A stretch of DNA of 64,000 nt. It comes from Deltaproteobacteria bacterium (GTDB lineage Bacteria > Desulfobacterota > DSM-4660 > Desulfatiglandales > HGW-15). The position numbers and the translations under genes were made by a program. The notes beneath the pieces are model-generated. The model searched no databases. It was not told where the DNA came from and saw only the letters and a list, made by a program, of their open reading frames with translations. Below, piece after piece: positions 46,144 through 55,108 of this stretch (its first letter is position 1; each line of letters opens with the position of its first letter). The stretch lies in assembly GCA_020060215.1 (NCBI GenBank), contig JAGVAP010000124.1:22192-86191 (forward strand), in the 5' to 3' direction.

Positions 46144-47324
46144 GTGCAGGGAGCTTCAACGGCCGCCTGGAATCCCGTTTTGACCCCACCCGGGTCGCCA
46201 CCCCTGCCTATGTGGTCGACGAGGGACTGCTGCGGCAGAACCTCTCGGTCCTGGTCGAGGTCAAGCGCCGAACCGGCTGCAGGATCCTGCTGGCACTGAA
46301 GGCCTTTGCCATGTTCAGCGTCTTTCCCCTGCTCAGGGAGGTCCTGGACGGGGTCTGCGCCAGCTCCCCGCACGAGGCCCGGCTCGGGAGGGAGGAGTTC
46401 GGCGGGGAGGTGCACACCTTCGCCGCCGCCTATTCCGAAAAGGACATCCTGGACCTCGCGGAGACCGCCGATCACCTGGTGTTCAACTCCTTCAACCAGC
46501 TGACCAGGTTTGGGGGGCTCGCCCTGCAAAAGGCGCAGAGCTCCGGCAGGGATCTGCATCTCGCCGTCCGCATCAACCCCGAGCACTCGGAAGGGGCCGT
46601 GCCCATCTACGACCCCTGCGCGCCGGGGTCACGGCTCGGCATCCGGAGAAAGGCGTTCCGGGAAGACCTGCTGGATCGGGTCACGGGCCTGCACTGGCAC
46701 AACCTCTGCGAACAGGATGCCGACTGCCTGGAGAGGACCATCGATGCGGTGGAGGGGTCGTTCGGGCCCTTCCTGTCCCGGATGGAACACGTCAACTTCG
46801 GCGGCGGGCACCACATCACCAGACCGGGTTACAACCGGGGCCTGCTGATCGAGCTGATCAACCGTTTTCGGGAAAAATGGGGGACCCTGGTCTACCTCGA
46901 GCCGGGGGAGGCGGTGGCGCTGAATGCCGGGTATCTCGTGAGCACGGTCCTGGATATCGTCCAGGCGGACATGGACATCGCCGTCATCGACGCCTCGGTC
47001 CCCGCCCATATGCCGGATGTCCTGGAGATGCCCTATCGGCCGCACATCATCGGCTCCGGAGGACCCGGGGAAAAACCCTACACCTGCCGGATCGGCGGCC
47101 TGTCCTGCCTGGCGGGAGACGTGGCCGGGGAGTACTCCTTCGACCGTCCCCTGCAGGTGGGGGACAGGCTGGTCTTTACCGACATGGCCATCTACACCAT
47201 GGTCAAGACGAACACCTTCAACGGCGTGCAGCTGCCCTCCATCCTCCTCTACCGCCCCGAGCAGGAGGAGATGATCACCATCCGCTCGTTCGGCTACAGC
47301 GATTTCAAGACGAGGCTTTCCTGA
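46140..47324 (+). CDS. nspC: Carboxynorspermidine decarboxylase NspC
   Basis: A 394-residue PLP decarboxylase of the alanine racemase fold, converting carboxy(nor)spermidine to (nor)spermidine. The PLP lysine is in LLALKAFA (about residue 53), followed by HWHNLCEQD, FGGGHHITRPGYN and the C-terminal GDVAGEY catalytic motif. It overlaps both neighbours, as ATGA upstream and TGATG downstream. Confidence 0.95.
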
Positions 47325-48214
47325 TGAGCAGACCCGCCGCCCCTGATTTCCTGGCCTCGGAGCCGGGGTTGAACCGGTCGCCCGATACCGCGCTGTTTCA
47401 CGTCGTCCCGGCGCCGCTGGAGCGAAGCGTCTCCTATGGCAAAGGCGCTCAAGAGGGACCTCGTGCAATCCTAGAGGCCTCCCAGCAGCTCGAATCATGG
47501 GACGGCCGGTCCAGCCCCGTGGACCTCGGCATCCACACCACCCCATTCATCGACTGCTCGGGTGATGTCGAGGAGGTGCTTCAGCGGATCGGGGTCCGGA
47601 CCGCTGCGGCCCTCGAGGCCGGAAAGATCCCTGTCCTCCTCGGAGGCGAGCACACCGTCACGGTCGGCGCCCTCGATGCGGTGTGCGCCTTTTTTCCCGA
47701 ACCGGTCGGCCTCTTTTATCTGGATGCCCATGCGGACCTGCGTGATTCCTATGAGGGCAGCCGCTTCAGCCACGCCTGTGTCGCCCGCCGGGCCCACGCC
47801 GATCTGGGCATGCAGCTGTTTCAGTTCGGCGTAAGAGCCCTCTCCCTGGAGGAGTTCACCTACCGTGAGGAGCACGGCCTCCCCCACCTGGACGCCGCTG
47901 CGTTCTTGCGGTCCGGGAGCGGAGATGGACTCTCCCTGCCGCCGTCCCTTCCCGACAGGGTCTATCTGACCCTCGATGTCGACGGCCTCGACCCCTCGGT
48001 CATCCGCGCCACCGGCACCCCGGTCCCGGGCGGTCCGGGCTGGCACGACACCCTCGCGGTGATAGAGAAGTTCATCCAGGGAAGAAAGGTCGTCGGCTTC
48101 GACGTGGTCGAGCTCGCCCCCCGTGAGGAAGACCACGCCTCCTCCTTTGCCGCGGCGCAGCTCGTCTACTCGGTCATGGGTCTGATCCAGCGAAACCGGA
48201 AACGCTGCCCTTGA
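47324..48214 (+). CDS. speB: Agmatinase SpeB
   Basis: A 296-residue ureohydrolase that makes putrescine and urea from agmatine. Manganese ligands are in GGEHTV, LDAHADLRD and LDVDGLDPS. It completes the route arginine - agmatine - putrescine - carboxyspermidine - spermidine with speA, the synthase and nspC upstream. Confidence 0.93.
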   Translation: MSRPAAPDFLASEPGLNRSPDTALFHVVPAPLERSVSYGKGAQEGPRAILEASQQLESWDGRSSPVDLGIHTTPFIDCSGDVEEVLQRIGVRTAAALEAGKIPVLLGGEHTVTVGALDAVCAFFPEPVGLFYLDAHADLRDSYEGSRFSHACVARRAHADLGMQLFQFGVRALSLEEFTYREEHGLPHLDAAAFLRSGSGDGLSLPPSLPDRVYLTLDVDGLDPSVIRATGTPVPGGPGWHDTLAVIEKFIQGRKVVGFDVVELAPREEDHASSFAAAQLVYSVMGLIQRNRKRCP

Positions 48215-48277
48215 CACAAATCTATGACAGGTCTAGGTTCTCAGGGTGAGCTTCTCTGCAACCTGTGAAGAGGATCT

Positions 48278-48343
48278 GCCACCAAGGCACGAAGACACAA
48301 GGAAACCGCAATATCTTTCTTTGCGTCTTCGTCTCTTCGTGGC
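48278..48343. repeat. Dispersed repeat family A, complete copy
   Basis: The left arm gccaccaaggcacgaagaca (from 48278) and right arm tttgcgtcttcgtctcttcg followed by tggc (to 48343) pair imperfectly. It lies between speB and the flavoprotein gene. Confidence 0.7.
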
Positions 48344-48377
48344 GTAATTGGGTTGTGGAAAGAAAGGAGATCCAGCC

Positions 48378-48956
48378 ATGAAAGTTCTTGTGGTCTATGC
48401 CCATCCATCCCCCACGTCCTTCAACCATGCCGTGCTCGAAAGCTTCACAAAAGGCCTCCGGTCCAAGGGCCATGCGGTGGAGATCCTGGACCTCCATGCG
48501 CAGGGGTTCAATCCGGTGTTGACCGCAGGGGATCTGGCCTCCCTGCAGTCCGGAGAAGTCCCGGCGGGGATCAAGGCCGAGCAGGAAAGGGTGTCCAGGG
48601 CCGAGGGCCTGGCCTTTGTCTACCCCCTCTGGTGGTCCTCCATGCCGGCCATCCTGAAGGGCTGGATCGACCGGGTCTTTTCCATGGGCTTTGCCTATGA
48701 CTTTGGCGCGGAAGGTCCCATCGGTCTGTTGAAGCACAGGAAGGTGCTGCTGCTCACCACCTGCGGCGCGGATCAGGCCCAGATGGAGCAGAGCGGCATC
48801 CAGGAGGCCATTCGGATGACCACAGACATCGGGATCTTCGCCTTCACGGGCATCCCCGAGATCCGGCATGAGTTCTTCTACAACGTGGTCCAAACCGATC
48901 CGTCCACGCGGGAGCAATACCTGAAAAGCGCCTTTGCCTTTGGGGCCGGGTTCTAG
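48378..48956 (+). CDS. Flavodoxin-fold NAD(P)H:quinone oxidoreductase-like protein
   Basis: A 192-residue protein of the flavodoxin_2 family (KefF/MdaB/NQO1). It begins MKVLVVYAHPSPTSFNHAV and has the FMN/FAD contact motif YPLWWSSMPAILKGWIDRVF and LLTTCGA. ATG at 48378 has AAAGGAGA upstream. These enzymes reduce quinones with two electrons or gate potassium efflux. It is the first gene before the TRAP cluster, though 348 bases separate them. Confidence 0.88.
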   Translation: MKVLVVYAHPSPTSFNHAVLESFTKGLRSKGHAVEILDLHAQGFNPVLTAGDLASLQSGEVPAGIKAEQERVSRAEGLAFVYPLWWSSMPAILKGWIDRVFSMGFAYDFGAEGPIGLLKHRKVLLLTTCGADQAQMEQSGIQEAIRMTTDIGIFAFTGIPEIRHEFFYNVVQTDPSTREQYLKSAFAFGAGF

Positions 48957-49304
48957 CAGGGCGGCCCTCGGCGGTCTGCTTTCAGCCAGGCTAGGCCAAG
49001 CACCTGCTCTTCGACGTCCTCTGCCGACCGCTTGTATGAACAGCATGCCCTGTAGGAGCGAGCTCCTGCTTTGCCTTCCAACCCCTTTGGAAAGATCCCC
49101 CCACAGGCGGGGATCGGGAGGCCGGGAGGGGGGCGGAATTCTCATTGACAACGAAGCGGAAAAAGTGAGAAGTCTGCCTTGCACGCAGCCCGGCCCACCA
49201 AGGCCAATCCACTATTGCTCATCTTTGTGCGTACCCGGATCAGGTTTCTCAATTCGCCCTCGGAATGGGGGCGTTCTTTCCAAATCACAGAAGGAGGACG
49301 GGTC
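48957..49304. other. Intergenic region before the TRAP genes
   Basis: No gene is seen in these 348 bases. It holds a REP-like unit at 49049-49074 (repeat family B) and otherwise unremarkable sequence; no convincing promoter hexamers were found. Confidence 0.45.
49049..49074. repeat. REP-like repeat family B, single unit
   Basis: cctgtaggagcgagctcctg and ctttgc are a variant of the arm of the palindrome at 31490. Confidence 0.6.
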
Positions 49305-50321
49305 ATGGGGAAGAAAGACGAAAGATGTAAAAGATCGCTGCCGCTGTCGGTTTTCGCAGGGTTCGTCCTTGTCTGGTGCATGATGCTGTGGCCGCAACAT
49401 TCGACCGCCGCAGAAAAGAACTACAAGATCACCATCCTGGGGGGCTCTGCAGGGGGCATGTGGTCGGTCATCACCGAAGGCGTGGCCGAGAGCATCCGCC
49501 GGGGCGTTCCCGGTGCCCAGATCACCACCGAGCCCGGGAAAGACGGTCCCAACCAGGTGATGGTGCATAAGGGGGAGGTGCAGCTGGCGGTCTCCTACGA
49601 TGCGACCAACTTCAGCGCGGTCAGCGGCATCGAACCCTATAAGCAAAAACATCCGAAGCTCAGGACCGTCGCCGTCATCAACCCTACCGGCGCATTTCAG
49701 CTCATCATCGACGCCAAGACGGGCATCAAGAGCTTCAAGGAGATCAAGGAGAAGAAATACCCCCTCCGCATCGGGGCGAACAGGAGAGGGACCTTGATGC
49801 AGATTTCCGGACAGAAGATCCTGGAGGCCTACGGGGTGACCTACGCCGATATCGAGAAGTGGGGCGGAAAGATCCACTATGTGCCGGCGAACCAGTCCCT
49901 GGATCTCTGGGATGCGGGCCAGCTCGACGCGACCCAGGAGGTGGCTCAGTTTCCCCTCAGCGCATTCCTCGAACACGCCACCAAGCACCAGTTGAGGCTG
50001 GTTCCGGTCGATGAGGACAAGATGGCCGGCCTGGAGAAGGTTCTGGGAATGAAGCCCTTCACCATCCCGGCCGACTCCTATCCCTTCCAGAAGGAGGCCG
50101 TGAGGACCCTGAACACGAAGCTCATCCTCCTCTCCAGCATCGATCAGCCCGAGCCGATGATCTACGATGTCGTGAAGGCCATGTGCGACAGCATGGACTA
50201 TCTTCACAAGGTCCATGCCAACCTCAAGGGGTTGACGCCCCAGATCATGGCCAAGGACGTGATGGTCGATCTCCACCCGGGTGCGGCCAAATACTATCGC
50301 GAAATCGGTGCCCTGAAGTAA
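49305..50321 (+). CDS. TRAP transporter solute-binding protein, TAXI family
   Basis: A 338-residue periplasmic binding protein. The N-terminal signal peptide is predicted to be cut near residue 35 (HSTAA/E), and the mature protein begins with ITILGGSAGGMWSVITEGV, the hallmark of TAXI proteins. Family substrates are organic acids such as glutamate and 2-oxoglutarate, but most are unknown. AAGGAGG precedes the ATG. It is followed 107 bases later by its permease. Confidence 0.93.
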   Translation: MGKKDERCKRSLPLSVFAGFVLVWCMMLWPQHSTAAEKNYKITILGGSAGGMWSVITEGVAESIRRGVPGAQITTEPGKDGPNQVMVHKGEVQLAVSYDATNFSAVSGIEPYKQKHPKLRTVAVINPTGAFQLIIDAKTGIKSFKEIKEKKYPLRIGANRRGTLMQISGQKILEAYGVTYADIEKWGGKIHYVPANQSLDLWDAGQLDATQEVAQFPLSAFLEHATKHQLRLVPVDEDKMAGLEKVLGMKPFTIPADSYPFQKEAVRTLNTKLILLSSIDQPEPMIYDVVKAMCDSMDYLHKVHANLKGLTPQIMAKDVMVDLHPGAAKYYREIGALK

Positions 50322-50428
50322 GGCCCCGTCCCCTGCCCCCTCCTCCTCCCCTCCGCAGAGTCCTGCGGCGGAAGGGCGGACTCCGGGGTGAGGGTTCGTT
50401 CTACAGTCGGTTGAATCCACGGTGACCT

Positions 50429-52363
50429 ATGGCTCTTGGATCTATCCTCAAGGCGGGCAAGCGCCGCAAACTGCCCACGTTCTGGGCATGGATCGTCAAC
50501 ATCCTGGTGCTGGCCCTGGGGGCTCTCGAGATCTACGCCGCCCCTTTCGGCACCCTGGACGCATACGTTCTTCGCGCCATGTTCCTCGGCCTCATCCTCG
50601 CCCTCTCCTTCCTCTGCTTCACCTATTCCCGGGATCAGCAGGGCGACAAGGTGCCCGCAGTCGACGTCATTCTGGCCGCCATCGGTCTTGCCTCAGGTCT
50701 CTTTATCCTCTTCAACGGAGACAAGATCATCGGCCGGTGGACCGGGGTCGACCCCATGGGGTTCTGGGACGTCTTCTTTACGGCGGCCATCGTGCTGCTC
50801 GTCCTCGAAGTCACGCGGCGTACGGTGGGAGCGGCGCTCCTCCTGATCATCCTCGCCTTTGTCGCCTACAACTTCCTGGGCCGGTATCTCCCGGGCGGCT
50901 TTGGCCACCGGGGAATGACGCTCATCGGCTTTCTGGATCGAATGGTCTATACCTTCGACGGGATCTTTTCCGCCCCCATCGGGGTGGCCTGCACGTATGT
51001 CTACATGTTCGTGCTCTTCGGGCAGGTGTTCAACAAGGCGGGCGGAGGGGACTTCTTCTTCCGCCTCGCCTCTGCGATCGCGGGCCGCATGCGGGGGGGG
51101 CCCGCAAAGATCGCCGTCATCGCCAGCGCCATGTACGGAACCATGAGCGGGAGTCCCGTATCGGATGTGGTCACGACGGGGAGCATCACGATCCCGCTGA
51201 TGAAGCGCCTCGGGTACAGCCCCGTCTTTGCAGGCGCCGTGGAAGCCTCCGCATCCTCCGGCGCCTCGATCCTTCCGCCCATCATGGGGACCGCGGCCTT
51301 TCTCATGGTCGATATCGCGGGCATCAGCTATCCCACCATTGCCGTGGCCGCCGTCATACCCGCCCTGATCTACTATTTCGGCATCATGCTGCAGGTCCAC
51401 TACCGCGCCATCACCAAGGACCTTCGGCCGATGCTGGAGACCGAAAAGGCGGAATCGGCGTGGACGGTGCTCAAGGAGAACTGGCAGTACCTGATTCCCG
51501 TGGTCGTGCTGGTGTGGCTCATCGCGGAAAGGCTCAACCCCACCGTGGTGGGGCTGGCCGCCACATGCGTGACCGTCGTGGTGAGCTGGACCAAGCCGGG
51601 CCGGAGGATGGGTCCCCGTGAAATCCTGGAAACGTTTCACCGGACGGGTACGGGCATCATGACCGTGGCCAATGCCTCGGCCGCCGCAGGCATGGTCATC
51701 GGAGGGATCATGCTGACCGGACTGGGCGGCAAGTTCACGAGCCTCGTCTTTCAGGCAACGGGGGGCAGCAGCTTTCTTTGCCTGATCATGGTCGCCATCG
51801 TCTGCATCATTCTCGGCATGGGCATGCCCATCCCCGCGGCCTATGTTCTCACGGCCACCCTCGCCGTTCCCGCCCTCCTCGAAATGGATTTCCCCCTTCT
51901 CTCCTCCCATCTCTTCATCGTGTACTTTTCGGTGGTTTCCGCCATCACCCCGCCGGTAGCCGTGGCCGCCTACGCGGGCGCCGGCATTGCGGGGGGGAGC
52001 CCCAATTCCACGGGATTTCAGGCCATACGGCTCTCCGTTGCGGCCTACCTGGTGCCCGTGGTCTTCATGTACCGTCCCGGGCTGATCCTGCATGCAGGCG
52101 CGGCGGAGATCGCCTGGACCAGCCTCGTAACCATCCTGGCCGTCGGCGCCCTGGCCAGCGTCCTCGAAGGCTACTTCTACAGGCCTGTGAAGTCGCTCTT
52201 TGCGAAGGTGGTCGTTTTCGCCGCAGCCGTTCTCCTCGCGTGGCCCAATCTCTGGACCGATCTCACGGGGGCGGCGATTCTTGCCGTCCTGTTGGTCCTG
52301 CAGATGACCGAAAGGAGGGGGAAGGTCCTTGGATCCGGCTCAGGAGGAGCGGGCGCCGGGTAA
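50429..52363 (+). CDS. TRAP transporter fused permease (4TM/12TM)
   Basis: A 644-residue inner-membrane protein joining the small (DctQ-like) and large (DctM-like) permease units, as is usual for TAXI systems. Motifs include MYGTMSGSPVSDVVTTGSIT, EASASSGASILPPIMGTAAF, and GMGMPIPAAYVL. It should import the ligand of the adjacent binding protein using a sodium or proton gradient. The C-terminus is Gly/Ala-rich. Confidence 0.94.
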   Translation: MALGSILKAGKRRKLPTFWAWIVNILVLALGALEIYAAPFGTLDAYVLRAMFLGLILALSFLCFTYSRDQQGDKVPAVDVILAAIGLASGLFILFNGDKIIGRWTGVDPMGFWDVFFTAAIVLLVLEVTRRTVGAALLLIILAFVAYNFLGRYLPGGFGHRGMTLIGFLDRMVYTFDGIFSAPIGVACTYVYMFVLFGQVFNKAGGGDFFFRLASAIAGRMRGGPAKIAVIASAMYGTMSGSPVSDVVTTGSITIPLMKRLGYSPVFAGAVEASASSGASILPPIMGTAAFLMVDIAGISYPTIAVAAVIPALIYYFGIMLQVHYRAITKDLRPMLETEKAESAWTVLKENWQYLIPVVVLVWLIAERLNPTVVGLAATCVTVVVSWTKPGRRMGPREILETFHRTGTGIMTVANASAAAGMVIGGIMLTGLGGKFTSLVFQATGGSSFLCLIMVAIVCIILGMGMPIPAAYVLTATLAVPALLEMDFPLLSSHLFIVYFSVVSAITPPVAVAAYAGAGIAGGSPNSTGFQAIRLSVAAYLVPVVFMYRPGLILHAGAAEIAWTSLVTILAVGALASVLEGYFYRPVKSLFAKVVVFAAAVLLAWPNLWTDLTGAAILAVLLVLQMTERRGKVLGSGSGGAGAG

Positions 52364-52625
52364 ATCCGAAGTTCGAAATTCGGCAACACTTGGGCGGTTT
52401 CAAACACGGAGTCGATGAGGGGGGCAGGCCGCGGGGGGGCTTGTTTCAAAAGACGAGGAGCACTTGGGGAAGCGCATGCCGAAAGGGTAGCAAAGGCGGG
52501 CGGCGGGTCGCATCAGTCGACTCCATTGCAGGAGGTGCATTGGAGCCCACCCGGTTGGCTCTCCGCCCGCCCGAGCCCAGCACTGCCGCAGAGCAAAGGG
52601 CAGCAATGAAGAAGGCGGAAACACC

Positions 52626-53309
52626 ATGGATGAGAACAGCGAACTGAAGAAGGATCTATTGACCGCCTGCCGGATCCTGGACAGGGAAGGGGTCATGGAT
52701 GAGCTCGGGCACTTCAGCGCCAGGGTCCCGGGGGAGGAAAAGGTCTGGATGAACGGGAGGATCAGTCCGGGGCAGGCCTCGGAGGAAGACCTCGTGCTGC
52801 TGGATCTCGACGGAAAGAGGCTGGAAGGAAGGCTCGATCCTGCCAAGGAGATCCCCCTGCACCTGGCCGTGTATCGGAAGCGGTCCGATGTGGCGGCCAT
52901 CGCACACACCCACTCCCCCACCATCATCTCCCTCAGCGCGGTTCACTGCAGGCTGCGGGCCATCGACAATCTGGGCGCGGCCGTGTTCGGAAAGGAGGTC
53001 CCGGTATTTGAGGAGCTGGGGCTCATCAACGACTTCGAGATCGGCGGGCGGATGGCCGATGCCCTTGGCTCCGCAACCGTGCTCGTCCTCCGGGGGCATG
53101 GCAAGGTGGCGGTGGGCAAAAGCATCCCGGAAGCCTGCGTCTCCGCCATCTGGGCGGAGAAATCGGCCCTCCTTCAGTACCGGTCCATGCTGCTCGGACA
53201 ACCCGACTGGTTTCCCGAGCAGGAGATCGAGAAGGTGAGAAGACAGGTCACCGACGGGAAGGCCTTTGAAAGGGCATGGAACTATTTCACCTGGAGACTG
53301 AATGGCTGA
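52626..53309 (+). CDS. Class II aldolase/adducin family protein
   Basis: A 227-residue zinc-dependent aldolase or decarboxylase of the fuculose-phosphate aldolase family. Zinc ligands are expected in AHTHSPT (two histidines, about 99-101) and LRGHG (about residue 158); GHFSARVPG is the N-terminal substrate loop. It overlaps the flavoprotein gene by eight bases. The substrate is unknown: a hydroxy-oxo acid imported by the TRAP system would fit. Confidence 0.87.
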   Translation: MDENSELKKDLLTACRILDREGVMDELGHFSARVPGEEKVWMNGRISPGQASEEDLVLLDLDGKRLEGRLDPAKEIPLHLAVYRKRSDVAAIAHTHSPTIISLSAVHCRLRAIDNLGAAVFGKEVPVFEELGLINDFEIGGRMADALGSATVLVLRGHGKVAVGKSIPEACVSAIWAEKSALLQYRSMLLGQPDWFPEQEIEKVRRQVTDGKAFERAWNYFTWRLNG

Positions 53310-54960
53310 GGAGAAGAAGACGAGCCCGGAAGACCCCGGCCGCGTTTGGGAGACCGATGTCCTGATCCTGGGATCCGGGGCTGCAGGCTGCGGGGCCGCG
53401 ATGGCGGCCCGGGAGCGCGGTCTCAGGACGTTGATGGTCGACAAGGGGAAGGTCGAGAGCTCGGGGTGTTTGGGCGGCGGGAACGACCACTTCATGGCCG
53501 TTCTGAACAGCGGCCCCGAGACCGACTCGACCCGGGCGGCCGTGGATTTCTATCACGGCCATGCAAGCGGTGTGACGCCGGGGATGATCGAGTCCTGGGT
53601 TCGAACCATGCCGCTCATGGTCCGGCGCCTCGAGGAAATGGGTGTGGAGTTCATCCGTAACCCGGACGGCTCCCTTCTGAGGACCACCGGGTTCGGGCAG
53701 CCGGGGAACTGGTTCATCGAGATCCGGAACGGCTGGAATGTCAAGCGGCGGATCGCGAAAAGGATCCGCTCCATGGGTGTGGACGTCCTGGACCATGTCA
53801 TGGTGACCAGGCTCATCCGATCCGGCGGAAGGGCCGCGGGCGCCGTGGGGTTCCATGTCCTCGACGGGACCTTTCACGTGCTGAAGGCCGGGGCCGTGGT
53901 GCTCGCTCTCGGCAACAGCGCAAGCCGGGCCACCGCCAACTCCACGGGGAACCCATTCAACACCTGGCACAGCCCCTACAACACGGGGAGCCAGTTCGTC
54001 CTGGCCTATGAAGCGGGCGCCCGGCTCATCCATCTCGACCTGAAACAGCAGGCCACCCTCATTCCCAAGGGCTTCGGATCGGCGGGCATGAACGGCATCA
54101 ACGCCGTAGGCGCCCACGAGCTCAATGCGGCCGGGGAAAGGTTCATGGGCAGGTACCATCCCATGATGGAAAACGGTCCGCGGCGGGAGCAGATCCAGGG
54201 CACCTTCCAGGAGCAGCTGGAGGGCAGGGGGCCTCCTTTCCACGTGGACATGCGGCACTGCGACCGGGAAGCGGTGCGCCACCTCCAGAACGTCCTCATG
54301 CCCGGGGACAAGGCCACATTCCTGGACTATGCCGAGCGGAAGGGAATCGACTTCACCCGATCCCCCATGGAGGTGGAGCTCTCTGAAATCGAACTGGGCG
54401 GCATGCTCCAGACGGACGAGGACTTTGAGTCGACCCTGCCCGGCCTGTTCAACGGCTGCGTCTTCTACAACTTCTCCGGCTCCATGTGCAGCGGGTACCT
54501 GGCGGGAAGCTCCGCCGCCTCGTCCCTCCCGCCCGCGGGGATTCCCGCCGCACCCGACCCCCGGGAGATCGCCAGGGAACGGGAGCGGGTGTTCCGTCCC
54601 CTCCACATCCGGGAGGGCATCCCCTTCCGCGATTATGAATCCGCGATCCGCCGGGTCATGAGTTACTACATGGGATATGTGAGGAACCAGAGGGGAATGG
54701 AGACGGCCCTCGAAAGGCTCGAAGTGATCGACCGGCACACGGATCGAATCGTGGCCGAGGACCTTCACGGATTGATGCGGGCGAACGAGGCCGTCCACCT
54801 GCTGAAGAGCTGCCAGATGTCCACGCGGGCCGCCATGGAGCGCAAGGAAAGCGGCCGGGCCGTCTATCGCAGGAGCGACTATCCGAAAAGGCGGGAGCAG
54901 TACGACAGGGTCCTGGCCCTGTGGCAGGAAGAAGGCCGCATGCAGACCGCCTGGCTCTGA
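53302..54960 (+). CDS. FAD-dependent oxidoreductase (fumarate reductase / APS reductase alpha-like)
   Basis: A 552-residue flavoprotein of the FrdA/SdhA/AprA superfamily. The dinucleotide motif LILGSGAAGCGAAMA (about 20-34) and KVESSGCLGGGNDHF at the FAD site resemble AprA more than FrdA; the C-terminal helical domain starts near residue 430. No iron-sulfur partner gene is adjacent. It overlaps the aldolase gene, so the two probably act on the same compound. Confidence 0.87.
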   Translation: MAEEKKTSPEDPGRVWETDVLILGSGAAGCGAAMAARERGLRTLMVDKGKVESSGCLGGGNDHFMAVLNSGPETDSTRAAVDFYHGHASGVTPGMIESWVRTMPLMVRRLEEMGVEFIRNPDGSLLRTTGFGQPGNWFIEIRNGWNVKRRIAKRIRSMGVDVLDHVMVTRLIRSGGRAAGAVGFHVLDGTFHVLKAGAVVLALGNSASRATANSTGNPFNTWHSPYNTGSQFVLAYEAGARLIHLDLKQQATLIPKGFGSAGMNGINAVGAHELNAAGERFMGRYHPMMENGPRREQIQGTFQEQLEGRGPPFHVDMRHCDREAVRHLQNVLMPGDKATFLDYAERKGIDFTRSPMEVELSEIELGGMLQTDEDFESTLPGLFNGCVFYNFSGSMCSGYLAGSSAASSLPPAGIPAAPDPREIARERERVFRPLHIREGIPFRDYESAIRRVMSYYMGYVRNQRGMETALERLEVIDRHTDRIVAEDLHGLMRANEAVHLLKSCQMSTRAAMERKESGRAVYRRSDYPKRREQYDRVLALWQEEGRMQTAWL

Positions 54961-55108
54961 TCTGGTATCACCCCTCCCAGAGCGGTGTGGGTGGGACACC
55001 CTCAAGCCGACAGATCTCCTGCGCGTTCATGCGCGAGGCGTGTCCAAAGGCGTCCCACTCACGTTGAGCGACACCCTGCAGCGCAGGCGTACAACCGTTT
55101 CTTATCAC

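Noticed and set aside
52363..52625. Gene in the gap between the TRAP permease and the aldolase
   Set aside because: Only short frames without ribosome sites; the sequence begins with a low-complexity attcgaaattcgg-like motif.
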